Assembly: GCA_027627225.1 (NCBI GenBank)
Contig: CM051025.1
Location: forward strand, 75,665,974-75,729,973
DNA from: Congeria kusceri
Taxonomy: Eukaryota > Mollusca > Bivalvia > Myida > Dreissenidae
DNA length: 64,000 bases
Direction: 5' to 3'
Positions 40,136 through 53,400 of this stretch are shown one piece after another (positions within the stretch are counted from its first letter, which is position 1; each line of letters opens with the position of its first letter). A program made the position numbers and the translations under genes. The notes beneath the pieces were generated by a model that ran no database searches, was not told the DNA's origin, and saw only the letters and a program-made list of their open reading frames with translations.

Positions 40136-40504
40136 CTCTACATGTGTCTACATTTTATTTTTGCTCAGTATACCTGAAAAAAACTTGTGCGTGGATTGAG
40201 TGTCACGAAGAACTAGAGCATGAATAACTCGTGCACTGCGGATTTTCACTGCGAAATGCTGTTTACAATATTTACTAATGGCGACCCGCATACAATCTAC
40301 GTTTTCTGACCATTGTATCGTTTACGCTAAATATAATGTCATTGCGATATTTGTTTCTTGTATAAAGTGAGTAAAGTGTTACCGGTATATTTATTATCCA
40401 GTATAATCCAATTTTCACTATTTATGTATCCTATAAACCACTAAATTTTGTATATTTTAATAAGCTGTAAAAACCACGACTTCCCACTTTCACGCATAAA
40501 GCAT
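40136..40504 (-). promoter_or_regulatory. LINE 5' leader, presumed internal promoter
   Basis: About 370 bp between the 5' end of the LINE (at the target duplication) and the ORF1 start codon. Full-length LINEs normally carry their promoter in this stretch. That is family knowledge; I recognise no specific element. It indicates an insertion that is not 5'-truncated. Confidence 0.4.
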
Positions 40505-40516
40505 TTGTGTAGAAAT
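40505..40516. repeat. Target-site duplication, right copy
   Basis: ttgtgtagaaat, identical to 32503-32514. The unit sequence resumes immediately after it (accatgtaaatattg). Confidence 0.92.
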
Positions 40517-41643
40517 ACCATGTAAATATTGATGTCGATCAACATAAGACTGATACTTCAGTCTTCTTGCGCAGATGATAAAATGAGAGACCTGGAGACC
40601 TGGAAACCTGGAGGCATGTAAGCGTCAAATTACACATAGTTTTAGATAAATAATCTCAAAATAGTCTAAGTAAACGGACATATTTAATATTAAATGTTGG
40701 TAATGTATTTATTATTTCCCTCTTGCAACGGAATGCATTTGTTCATTATTTAGTCTTAGTAGTAATATAATGGAAAATACGCAGAGTTTAACTGAAATCA
40801 AATCAACGAAAAAAAAAGTAATACATCACATTCTTAACTGGAACCGGCGTTGCCTGTTTATTAGTTTCTTAAGATTTCCTGTTTACAAGTTCCCCAATGG
40901 AGATATTGATCACCATTGTCATCCATCAAAGTGCAGTGGACTCAACTTATAACTTGTCTTATCTGTATCAGGTCAAAACTGTTAACATTATCAAACAATA
41001 TGGCACTGAATTTCTAAGCCTAGAGATGTATCGATCACATATTATTCATAAGTATGAGTAGCAACACGGTTGGCTATTAACGACAAAATGTATAAGGCAT
41101 TTATTTAGGTAACAATACATGATGTATTGCGGAACTGTGTTTAATTATACACTTAGGCTGTACTTCTAGAGAAAAGGTCGAGTTATCAATTTCCACTATC
41201 TTACTTCATATCGTGAAAATAAAATCAGTCTGGCGTCTCTGAATACATTGATATTATTATTAGTATTGTTTTTCTGAGAAAACTTTTTGTTCACAACTGG
41301 AAACATATTTTAATGTTGTTGTACCGTTTAAATTGTTGTGTTATCTACAAAAAAGCCAAGTTATTTTGGGGCATGCTAAAAAAAGGTACGTCAAATACAA
41401 TTTATTATTCCTACAAATAACATAAATGTTATTTTCCTACCAAAAATCGTCAGGTATGCGTCTCTATGTGCTTAGCGTTTTATAACATTGGCATTTGACT
41501 TATTTGACGCATGAATCTTTCAAATTATGTGTTTGAACCAACTGAACATGCATTGCATTTAGTGTAAATAGACATAAAACCTGTATGTTTAAATGTTGCT
41601 ACGTATTAATTCATAAACAATTCATATATACATAAATACATGG

Positions 41644-42488
41644 GCTGATCAATGGTTGGTAAAATTTAATCATGCAAAGTCAGAATCTCTAATTATATCT
41701 GGAAAACAAAACAGACCAATCCACCCACCTCTGACAATGCAAAACGTACTCATTCCAGAAGTCAATGTCCATAAACACTTAGGAATCTATTTGGCCAACG
41801 ACTGCACTTGGCATGAACATATTGCACATATCAAAGTCAAAGCATGGCAGCGATTAAATATTATGCGCCGTCTTAAATATACTATTGATCGAAACGCTTT
41901 AGAAGTTATATACCTTTCGTTTATAAGACCTATACTTGAATATTCTGATGTAGTATTTGACAATTGTTGTCAATTTGAAAAAGATGACTTAGAAAAAATT
42001 CAAATTGAAGCTGCGCGAATTGTATCGGGTTGTACCAAACTTGTTTCGATAAACGAGTTATACAGAGAGGTTGGGTGGGAAAAATTAAATATGCGGCGCC
42101 AGAAACATAAACTTATTCTCATGTATAAAATTACCGCAAATCTAACGCCGACGTACCTTAAAGCTATAGTGCTGATACAGTCGGAGCTAATAACCCGTAT
42201 CCATTGCGAAATGGAGCAAACATTGGAAATGTGACAACCTGTACAACCACATATTCAAATTCATTTGTACCATCAACAATTATAATGGAATGGAACAACC
42301 TTCCTCTGGAAACAAGAAACTTATTCAGGCAACAACGAGAGGTTCTTATCAGAACAATTTCTTCACTGACATCCCCAACTCTAAACACACTTTTATATGG
42401 AGATGAAAGTATTGACTATGATAAAAACACGCGTATTTTTTACGCAGTTCAAACGTACATAAAAACTAGTAAAACATTTGATACCTAG
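41644..42488 (+). pseudogene. Decayed LINE fragment (U5)
   Basis: Together with U1 this is the least damaged copy: the first 192 codons are open (to 42234), with no TAA and no 7-bp deletion. It still has the ancestral frameshift near 42175, after which SFVPSTIIMEWNNLPL is readable to TAG 42486-42488. Private changes include Asp to Val in the IKVKAWQR segment and Thr to Lys in GWEKLN. Confidence 0.85.
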
Positions 42489-44644
42489 CTCTCTGTTACA
42501 GCGAAAAACTCATCTCACGTTAAACTGTTGTTGTTGTTTTTTCAACCTAAACCATTCCTCATTTACGTTCTACTCTCTATCCGAGGTTACACCTCTACCA
42601 TTTACAAGTCGTTCTCCACTCTCTAGGATTTATATTATTCTATCGGATATTATCATATATCTCTTTCTAACCAGTATCCTAAATTGTTATATTCTAACAC
42701 ATGACTGCCATTTATAGAAATGTTACATACTTGCATGCAAATACTATTTATGGAGAAGAACTATATAAGATTTTATCTTCCGTTCGTATCCATTTTCTGA
42801 ACGTGCGAATTATTTGTAACAGTATATGTTTGTATACTCATATGTGTTCATGTAATAAAATATGTTTAAACCAAACAATTCATATATCACTCTTCAACCA
42901 GATTGAGTCAATATTGGTTATTGGTGCATTCTCATTACCTGTTACATGGGACAATAGGTTTTTCAAGATTGGTTACGGTGTATGGCTCAGGAACGAAACT
43001 AGCCCTGCCTGTAATTAGTGCTGGTCGACGACGTATAACAAGGGTTTGGAAATGATAACTGCTAATGAAAGTACGGCATTTGAGAAATTTTTGTAATGTT
43101 TTTTTTTTGTAAGAACAGGGGAACTTTGAATGTTTTTCTGTAAGTAAATTCTTCGATATGCAGGTACTAATATATAGTTTATGTACATTTATGCTATATT
43201 TATATGATTATATTATCGAAACAACGCGAGCTAAACAAAAGTCCATAACGAACAGACCCCATTATTTCTTCTACGTATTTCATTCACACAATTTTGTATT
43301 AATAAATAACTGTAAACTTGTTTATTAATAACAATTAAGACACACAATCGATTGGTATTCCATCAAGATTCTCAAAAAAGGACACTGTTGATATATTTTT
43401 AAATACAGGCATATATTTGTTAATATCTGCTATCTTTTAAGTTCAAAACACAGTATTGCAATGAAAATCCCAAAGCCAGTTTTTTCTCTTTCTGTAGATA
43501 AAACATTTGCACAGCACGAGACATCAATTGTAAATGTGATAAAAGATCAATTCTTTTGAAAATTCACTTCCTGTTCCCATGCACAATCAGGTTCAGATTG
43601 TATGATCCTTGCACTGGATATCGACCATTACAATGTCCAATAGATGTTTTAAGTGCACACCATGCAGGACTTTTTATTTCTCTACAGCTTGCTTTGCCCA
43701 GTATTTCACCTTGGAATATATTAGAGCAAAATGTACTCTGCATACATGTAAAACAACATGTAACGTGGTTCAATAACATATTTCTGCTATTAGAGTTACC
43801 GAGTTGTTGACATTTTTAATGCAGCAATACTCATACATTGGTTTAAATTTCAAAAATAAGACATTATCTGTTATGAGAATATATTAAACAAGTCTTAGTA
43901 GTTTGACTTAAATCAGCAGTGTGAATGGAGTGAAACATCGGTATATATTTTTTTTTTTTTGGCACGATGTTGATGTTGAGTTCACGAAGTACAATTCGTT
44001 GTTTTTTACAATTAAGGCAGAAAGCATACGTACATAACCTTTACTGTAAACGTGTCACGTATGAAAATATAATTAACTCCTTTATATTAGAATTAGTATA
44101 CGTCGATTTGACATTAAAACGTGTTTTGTTTTGTAGGAACACTCTCAGACAACTTCGCTTAAAGAGTGTTTGATCAGAAGCGAAAGCATTTATCGGCCAT
44201 GCATCGTGGTCCGCGAACCATTTCACCGGAAACAGACTCATATAATCGACGAATGCAATGAATGTAGGACACATTAGCTCTTGTAATGTATGTGCTAATG
44301 TCTATGTGCACGCATGTTGACGGTAATTAGGGACGTCTGCCTCTTAATGATGCGCAATACTGCGCATCAAAGTCAGCATCAAACAAAATACTGTCGAGGT
44401 AAGTTGGTTACTCAATTTATTGGAAATGTTTCTACGCATAACGTTGCACATCTTAAAAGGGCATTATCCTTCAAAATCAAAATACCAATGTTTGTCAGGG
44501 ATGCAATCACATTTGCCTGTCATAATATTAAATGATTGTTTTAGTATCAATAGCATTAACACGTGTCATGGTTACATGCATTTTCCATGTCTATTTGATT
44601 GAGTCTGTATTGCTGGAGAAGTATGTACTTTTTTTCCTGTTGAG

Positions 44645-44737
44645 CTCCATTTCCTGTTTTATGAGGCAATGTTTTTCAGAAAAATGGTAACGGTTAGGGG
44701 TAAATGGATTGGGAATGAAACAAGCGCTGCCAATTAA
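44645..44737 (+). other. Exon-like relic C
   Basis: A pyrimidine-rich run ending in AG (actttttttcctgttgag, to 44644) precedes a frame ending GKWIGNETSAAN and TAA 44735-44737. Paralog of relics A and B. Upstream, 'gagtctgtattgc' matches the same position before A (gagtctatattgc) and before B (gagtcaatattgg). Interpretation as a former last exon is tentative. Confidence 0.25.
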
Positions 44738-44739
44738 TG

Positions 44740-45265
44740 ACCACTTGAAACAAGCTCATCCCAACAGGCAACATTTCTTTATATTGCATGGTTTTGTTCC
44801 GTTATGTTGCCCTAATCATTATTCAAAGTGGAGCAGCCTGGGCAGAAAGTTGCTAAATGTAACTTTATGGTTAATTTTATTTTCACAAAATGCAATGTTC
44901 TGATCAATTAATAAAAACAACTAAGGTCACATTGGACATTTGTCCATATTTTGCTTTGTCCGAATTGAATTTCAAATTATCTGACTGCTACTGACTGTTA
45001 CAAACATACCCAGATTAATAATGTTATATTTTGTGGTTGTTGTGAGTCACACCTGTCGTTATGTTAGTTTTCATGGAAAGTAACAAAAAAAATAATTGTT
45101 TTTGTGTTTATTATTGGAGGTAATAAAGCATATATTTTATTGTCATTTCAGTATCGGGAGCAACATTTTGAAATGTTGCTCTCGGCCTAACGGCCTCGGT
45201 GCTACAGTCCACGAGTTGCCCCCTCTACTTCAGGAAAACGATTTGACTGTTCCCAAATGCAAATC
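44740..45265. other. Sequence private to the U5 segment
   Basis: About 525 bp placed between two stretches that are adjacent in block B of the normal unit. It is therefore either an insertion in this paralog or a loss in the others. AT-rich; I recognise no gene or transposon end in it. Confidence 0.45.
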
Positions 45266-48200
45266 AAATATAATGATAACTGCTAATGAAATTACAGCAT
45301 AACAACTCCATGTTTATTTCATTTTGAGGTATTATTTTCAGGATAAATGGACTGACGATTTTCTGTAAGAAATGTATTGGATACACATGTACATAACTTT
45401 TTCTGTAGTAGTTTATGAAGAGATTTATTATAAATGTATATAATTATATGAATAGCGAGCTAAATAAAACTAAAAAACGAACAAGCCTCATCTTCTACAT
45501 CTTGTATCATATGCGTTTATGTTAATCAATTACTGTGAAACAGTTTACGGCCCGTACGTTTTTTTATTCAAATGAATTGAAAGGTGTCTAGCGATACCCG
45601 TTACTACCTTAATGGAGCATCGTCCTTCAAAAACAGTATACTTTCTGTAAGTAAATGAATAATAATTATCAAACCGTCTTAAAACATTATAATGTTTGTG
45701 CCTGCAAAGACAAAATAATACATATAAATATATTTGAAGTGAAACATTAATTGTAAACAAAATATAAAAAAACGTTAAAAAAGCGTCCCCACTTTGAAAA
45801 GTTTGTTCACGCTGTGCATATAATTTACACAAATAAATTTTGATATATTAAGGGATTGTGTATGTTAAACTTTTGATGCACTTAATCATAATAAATCTTA
45901 AGAATGTTTCTTATTTTGCTTTCGTTCTGCCACGATCCTATTGAATGATATGGAAATTGGCATTTGCCCCTAATAAGCTATTCTTTTTTTTTAAATCAGT
46001 TAAATCATTGTTTCACGATGCTATGTTAAATAGATCTACTTTATATAGCTTTAAAACAGTGAAACATTTATAAATCCTAAACCCCAGATACAACTTTGCA
46101 TGCCACAAAACCACTCTCAGAGCAATGTACTTTTTTTTTCCATGGGCTTATTAATTAAATAGCTTTTGAGACCAAAGTCAATGTTACGATACACTTTGAG
46201 AGTAAATGCGTTAACATCAAATGCAAATAAGCAATTTACTTTTTAATTGATAGCATGATTGACTTTAAATACCTAAAATATCTTGTTCAGTGGTTGTCTA
46301 TAAAATCTAGCACCAAGAAAGATTTTGTACATTGTTGTCGTCAATCAGGATAGAATGGGCTTTACTTATGACTTGTCATGTTTTCTACCACGAGGAAGGT
46401 TTTTAAGCAATCAACATGTCATCGTATGTTGTTGTATATCTAAGCTGATACCCATCTTGAATCACATTGGAACAATTTAGATTATTACACCTCACGTGGC
46501 CACTCTGTGTATTTTTTCCATAGACCAAAAGTTATATCCCAGGGTATTATTTTTTCATATTACCCACGCGCGGAGCTAAGAATAGAACAGCGATTATTTT
46601 TCAAAACAAAAAAAATTAAACAACTATGCAAAACAAAACAAAATTGAGCGACTATGCACATATTACCTCAAAAGTGCTCACGTCGATCCACGGCATTTTA
46701 CAATTAATATCCAGCTACAAGCATTTGCAATTTCTTTTTGTATCCACAAAGCTAAACCTTTTTTATTTCAATTTTTCGTGTGAACCGTGCTAACCAGAAA
46801 CGCGATGGGATTTCGAAATCGCCATGTCTGGTCAGAACGTTTCTTTAAATTCGTATTTTCTCTGCGAACAGGTATCAAATTATCAATATTTGCATCCAAA
46901 ATAATTTTAGACATCACCGATGCTGGTTTTTAATTCTGTTTTTAAACACGACTCAACACAATCCAATGTAATAATATCAGTCCGCTGAAAACTGGCTTGT
47001 GTCGTCACTGCACATTTTGTTTACAGAATTATTATGCTACACATTTATCCGTTATGTGATCTGCATAGCCATTAAACACTTTCAATCAACTGTATGTTCC
47101 TTTTTGAATCACACGATAACGTTCGCCCGTTTTTCGCCATGTATATAACCGATTTAAACTAACGCGCTGTAGAAACTTCATATCGATCACGCCATGTTTA
47201 AAACTGACACGTCTAAATATAGCTGTACACACTCAATTGTCATGACGATCGTAATCGTAAATGTCCAAATTTCCATTGAAAGTGTAATATGCCAATAGGT
47301 AACACACTGAGCTTGTGTTCAAGAAAAAATAAAAATTTAAATTATACTGTACACACAAATTTAGCCGGTATTCTTTAATGTTCTGACGTGAGATATTTAT
47401 TATAATGACGAAGTATATTTTTTACATCCTTGTGACATAGCAAAATATAGAGTCAAACTGAAGTCTGTAAAGTAGATTGCTGCCCTTTGCAGTTCAAACA
47501 TGTTATATGAATCATAAATGTATCATATAAATAGAAAAGGCAATAATACCTTTCTATGATCATATTCATGATAACAGAAGCTCGTACACTGTCATTGCCG
47601 TGTGATTTATGCGACTGGAGAACCAATAGCAAAATACCATCAATATCGGTATCATGTAAAACCGTTAGGAATTATAATTTAAATTTACAAGACTTTATGT
47701 ACTTCTGATAGAGTAAGAAATCTCAATAATTGCAAAAAATCAGACAAGATCGTACACTTAAATGTAGAACGTTGACCATGCTTAGACATCGTTTTCCACA
47801 GTTATTTACCTAAAACTGTTTAATATTTGGCTCCTTAAGCACATTCCGCACATTTTAAAAACATGCCGTGAAATAAACATGAAATGTAATAGATGGCATC
47901 GCGTTCCTAGAGTCAGTGTACGTGCGCAATTTGCATTCATTGACGATCTGTAAAACGTTTATTCTTTTGTAGATGACAATCATGTCCAAGCAACTTTTTT
48001 AAAGTTTAAAATCATTATTTCCCAGAAGAGAATGTTAATGAGTTTCCTACATGTTAAAATAACAATCACCATATTTGAAGGTGTTGATGCATTTTCTTCA
48101 GAGACACATAACAGCGTGTTACAAAAGTGCGACCCGGTCTGCATTTGTTTCAGGGAAAACGTACTTTTACATGCATGTTCTTAATTTGAGGCAAGCGCAC

Positions 48201-50417
48201 GACCGCCTTCACATAACATAAAACATTGTTTGTCCAACAACTTTAATGTTTATCGCCTAAGAACAGACCATGTTAGGCATTGACCATGTTTTCAACCCGG
48301 TTTAACTTCTCTTGAAAGATTGATATAATAGGTGCTCCAAGCAGTGTACAAATGTGTATCATGACACTTTTAGTACTTATTATGTGAATAGAAAAGACAA
48401 TTCCAAGAGAAATATTTGTGTGGTCAAATGAAACCACACAAGAATAACAATTTACGTAATTTACTAAAGACAATCAAAGAAAATCGAAACATTTTTTTTT
48501 TTTCATTTCAATCCTTTTTCAATCTCTTGAATTATAAAGCAACGTTTCGGCTAAAATGAAATTTCAACTATTCTTGTCAAGTGATGTCCTGTTTATTCTG
48601 GGTAGCCATCGTAGCGTCTACGCTGTTTTGTAACTGAATACAAGTACACTCTACAATCAGGCTAATAAAACAGATGATGCTCTGTATTGAATTATTTTAT
48701 GACAATACATCCACCAATCAATTCGTGTCAATACTGTTCCACCAAGTTAACATTCTTTTCCAAGCCTGCTGCATTAAGCATGTCTAGACGGCTAAAAATT
48801 ATCAAAAGCTTGTCTATTAACTACTACATTTAGCAAACTACTCGTGCTTTTAGGGAAAAATGAACAGTGTCTTGATAAACATTAAAAACCATCAGGCTTG
48901 ATAAGCGAAATATTAATACACACAACATCTCGGAAGAAAAAATGAAATAACATTATACCAATTGTATATGTATCACCTATTCACATGCATGGCCGGGTTC
49001 AGATTGTATTTAAAATGTCTATAGAAAAAAATACGACTATCTTATATTACGACGTTTGTTTTCTCTCTCACTGCGGCAGTTGCATGACACGAAAACGTCA
49101 AAGGCAAATGTGATCCATGATCGATTCTTTTTAAGTGTGACTTCCTGATCCCATGCACGATGAGGTTTAGCCTGCATGTTTATTGTACTGGATATCGACC
49201 GTTGTAATGTACAACAGATGTTTCGAGTGCACACCATGCAAGTTTTTTCTTATTTCTTTACAGCTTGCATCAACCAGTAATTCACCTCGCATGACAGGAA
49301 TAGATTATCATACAAAGTACCCTGTACACATGGTATACTACATGTCGCTGTTCATATAAATGGTTCAATAACGTATTAAGATATTATCTCTTATGATTGT
49401 ATATAGTAGTTTGACTTAAACCAGCAGTGTGAATGGAGTGAAACATCGGCACATATTCATTTTATTGGCACATTGTTGATGTTATTGTCACAAAGTACAA
49501 TTCGTTGTATTTTACAATTAAGATGGAAAGCCTAACATACATAACACTAGAAATTCCCTTTACTTTCAAGATTTGACATTGCAACGTGCGTTTGTATGTA
49601 GACATTCTCTCAGACAACCTCGAAGTACCAGTATTCGATCAGGAGCGAACGCATTTATCGGCCATGCATCGTGGTCCGCGAACAGGTTTTAAACCATGAC
49701 ACCGGAAAGCGAACAGGTTTCAAACCATGACACCGGAAACCGACTGATATCATTGACGAACGCAATGTCTGTGGGACACATTAGCTCTTGTAATGTATGT
49801 GCTCATGTCAATTTGCACGCATGTTGACGGTAATTAGGGACGTCTGCCTCTTCATGGTGCGCAATACTGCGAATCTATGTCAACATCAAACAAATGTCTG
49901 TCCATGTATGTCCATGTATGTTGGTACGAGTTACTAAACTTTACTTAAAGGATTCTACGTGTGCCTGTGACTATCTTAGAGGAGAAGTATCTTTCAAAAT
50001 AAATATATTTTGTGTTTAAATAAATGTATAATAATAACCCAAATATCTGTAACTGTTTTAGTATTGTGCATGATGGTGCAATCCAAAAGTTACGTTGATA
50101 CATCATTTTTGTAGCGAAAACATTTCGTATTAATTGTATACAAAATATAAACAAAGGTTGTTGACAATGTGTACATAGTTTTCTTTTGTATATTTCATTT
50201 TGTATGCACTTAATCATAATAATTTAAGCATATTGGCTTTCTTTCTTTCGTAATTCTATCATCACATTAAAGGATAATATCCCTTTAAGAAATTAGCATA
50301 TTTAGTTGTTCGCATCTGAAATATGACGGTTGGAATCATCATGATTTTAACTCATTTATTATTGCGCGAAAATAAGAAGCGTCATTTTGAATATCATGAA
50401 CATTTCCCAAGTGCATT

Positions 50418-53400
50418 CGACAGGAAAGAATGAAATACCACAAAAAGTCCAGTATCATTGGCAGCTGCTTTACCTGTTCACACGCATGACTGGGTTCAAA
50501 TCGTATTTAAAACGACTGTCTGAAATAAATTTAAGACTTAGTGATTTTGTTTGTACATGTTTTAGTATAAATTATCAGCTCTCTATGCTATATCTTATAA
50601 ATTCTTAGAAAGGATAACATTATCATTTCTGTCCAGTATTTGATCTTAATAGTAAAGGTTATAATCTTGCATACCTTTGTATTGTAACTATGGCATCGGA
50701 GGAATATCAGACGAGGGATCTTCGTAAACGTTGTCTCGCTCAGTGACTTGTTGCAGCCAATGACGGTTGCTAGTGGCATAATTCATTACCTGTGTCACAG
50801 TTATAATGGAGGTGTTGTTAACATCATAGGGTATAGATGGGTATTCCTATCCTTTGGGTTTTTAGCTTTAATTGTGTAGAAATACCATGTAAGTATTGAT
50901 GTCGATCAACATAAGACTGATACTTCAGTCTTCTTGCGCAGATGATAAAATGAGAGACCTGGAGACCTGGAAACCTGGAGACATATAAGCGTCAAATTAC
51001 ACATAGTTTTAGATAAATAATCTCAAAATAGTCTAAGTAAACGGACATATTTAATATTAAATGTTGGTAATGTATTTATTATTTCCCTCTTGCAACGGAA
51101 TGCATTTGTTCATTATTTAGTCTTAGTAGTAAAATAATGGAAAATACGCAGAGTTTAACTGAAATCAAATCAACGAAAAAAAAAGTAATACATCACATCC
51201 TTAACTGGAACCGACGTTGCCTGTTTATTAGTTTCTTAAGATTTCCTGTTTACAAGTTCCCCAATGGAGATATTGATCACCATTGTCATCCATCAAAGTG
51301 CAGTGGACTCAACTTATAACTTGTCTTATCTGTATCAAGTCAAAACTGTTAACATTATCAAACAATATGGCACTGAATTTCTAAGCCTAGAGATGTATCG
51401 TCAACATATTATTCATAAGTATGAGTAGCAACACGGTTGGCTATTAACGACAAAATGTATAAGGCATTTATTTAGGTAACAATACATGATGTATTGCGGA
51501 GCTGTGTTTAATTATACACTTAGGCTGTACTTCTAGAGAAAAGGTCGAGTTATCAATTTCCACTATCTTACTTCATATCGTGAAAATAAAATCAGTCTGG
51601 CGTCTCTGAATACATTGATATTATTATTAGTGTTGTTTTTCTGAGAAAAATTTTTGTTCACAATTGCAAACATATTCTAATGTTGTTGTACCGTTTAAAT
51701 TGTTGTGTTATCTACAAAAAAGCCAAGTTATTTTGGGGCATGCTAAAAAAAGGTACGTCAAATACAATTTATTATTCCTACAAATAACATAAATGTTATT
51801 TTCCTACCAAAAATCGTCAGGTATGCGTCTCTATGTGCTTAGCGTTTTATAACATTGGCATTTGACTTATTTGACGCATGAATCTTTCAAATTATGTGTT
51901 TGAACCAACTGAACATGCATTGCATTTAGTGTAAATAGACATAAAACCTGTATGTTTAAATGTTGCTACGTATTAATTCATAAACAATTCATATATACAT
52001 AAATACATGGGCTGATCAATGGTTGGTAAAATTTAATCATGCAAAGTCAGAATCTCTAATTATATCTGGAAAACAAAACAGACCAATCCACCCACCTCTG
52101 ACAATGCAAAACGTACTCATTCCAGAAGTCAATGTCCATAAACACTTAGGAATCTATTTGGCCAACGACTGCACTTGGCATGAACATATTGCACATATCA
52201 AAGACAAAGCATGGCAGCGTTAAAATATTATGCGCCGTCTTAAATATACTATTGATCGAAACGCTTTAGAAGCCTTTCGTTTATAAGACCTATACTTGAA
52301 TATTCTGATGTAGTATTTGACAATTGTTGTCAATTTGAAAAAGATGACTTAGAAAAAATTCAAATTGAAGCTGCGCGAATTGTATCGGGTTGTACCAAAC
52401 TTGTTTCGATAAACGAGTTATACAGAGAGGTTGGGTGGGAAACATTAAATATGCGGCGCCAGAAACATAAACTTATTCTCATGTATAAAATTACCGCAAA
52501 TCTAACGCCGACGTACCTTAAATCTATAGTGCTGATGCAGTCGGAGCTAATAACCCGTATCCATTGCGAAATGGAGCAAACATTGGAAATGTGACAACCC
52601 GTACAACCACATATTCAAATTCATTTGTACCATCAACAATTATAATGGAATGGAACAACCTTCCTCTGGAAACAAGAAACTTATTCAGGCAACAACGAGA
52701 GGTTCTTATCAGAACAATTTCTTCACTGACATCCCCAACTCTAAACACACTTTTATATGGAGATGAAAGTATTGACTATGATAAAAACACGCGTATTTTT
52801 TACGCAGTTCAAACGTACATAAAAACTAGTAAAACATTTGATACCTAGCTCTCTGTTACAGCGATAAACTCATCTCATGTTAAACTGTTGTTGTTATTTT
52901 TTCAACCTAAACCATTCCTCATTTACCTAATACTCTCTATCTGAGGTTACACCTCTACCATTTACAAGTCGTTCTCCACTCTCTAGGATTTATATTATTC
53001 TATCGGATATTATCATATATCTCTTTCTAACCAGTATCCTAAATTGTTATATTCTAACACATGACTGCCATTTATAGAAATGTTACATACTTGCATGCAA
53101 ATACTATTTATGGAGAAGAACTATATAAGATTTTATCTTCCGTTCCTATCCATTTTCTGAACGTGCGAATTATTTGTAACAGTATATGTTTGTATACTCA
53201 TATGTGTTCATGTAATAAAATATGTTTAAACCAAACAATTCATATATCACTCTTCAACCAGATTGAGTCAATATTGGTTATTGGTGCATTCTCATTACCT
53301 GTTACATGGGACAATAGGTTTTTCAAGATTGGTTACGGTGTATGGATCAGGAACGAAACTAGCCCTGCCTGTAATTAGTGCTGGTCGACGACGTATAACA

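Larger units (their letters stand above)
32515..40504 (-). mobile_element. Full-length but inactivated L1/Tx1-type LINE
   Basis: A non-LTR retrotransposon of about 7.99 kb on the minus strand, flanked by perfect 12-bp duplications. A run of T (poly-A on the coding strand) stands at 32514-32523, as expected from target-primed reverse transcription. In coding order it has a ~370-bp 5' leader, ORF1 (40135-39245), an unusually long ~2.5 kb spacer, ORF2 with endonuclease and reverse transcriptase (36736-32849), and a ~330-bp 3' UTR. Both frames are broken. The coiled-coil ORF1 and the CxxC-H-C block after the RT domain place it in the L1 superfamily, probably Tx1-like; that assignment rests on motifs only. 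The other five units lack it, so it arrived after the array existed. Confidence 0.93.
43583..46263. repeat. Ancestral ~2.68 kb segment retained only in U5
   Basis: U5 follows the other units up to 'cccatgc' (43582) and rejoins them at about 46264 ('cctaaaatatcttg'). In the other units the two ends are joined directly (4910/4911 in U1). 43564-44400 is a diverged copy of 7789-8535. 44600-44740 and 45280-45540 are diverged copies of 4225-4345 and 4400-4640. 45546-46000 is a diverged copy of about 8590-8960. About 46030-46270 and its sequel match the right flank at 60640-61090 in the same order, so the long form is ancestral and the short form is a deletion. Short open frames here (for example 43556-43810 and 45545-45832) are not recognisable proteins. 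Confidence 0.75.
32063..50417. repeat. Array unit U5, enlarged by a LINE and a retained segment
   Basis: Unit sequence occupies 32063-32514, 40517-43582 and 46264-50417. The rest is a LINE insertion (32515-40504, plus its 12-bp duplicated target) and a segment of about 2.68 kb (43583-46263) that other units lack. Subtracting both leaves about 7.66 kb, the normal unit length. U5 has more private base changes than the others, for example at 42530, 43450, 46570 and 46820, as if it had exchanged less with its neighbours. Confidence 0.9.

Noticed and set aside
39396..40199. Plus-strand frames of 70-122 codons rich in Phe, Ser and Cys
   Set aside because: They are antisense shadows of LINE ORF1 and read through its coiled-coil codons.
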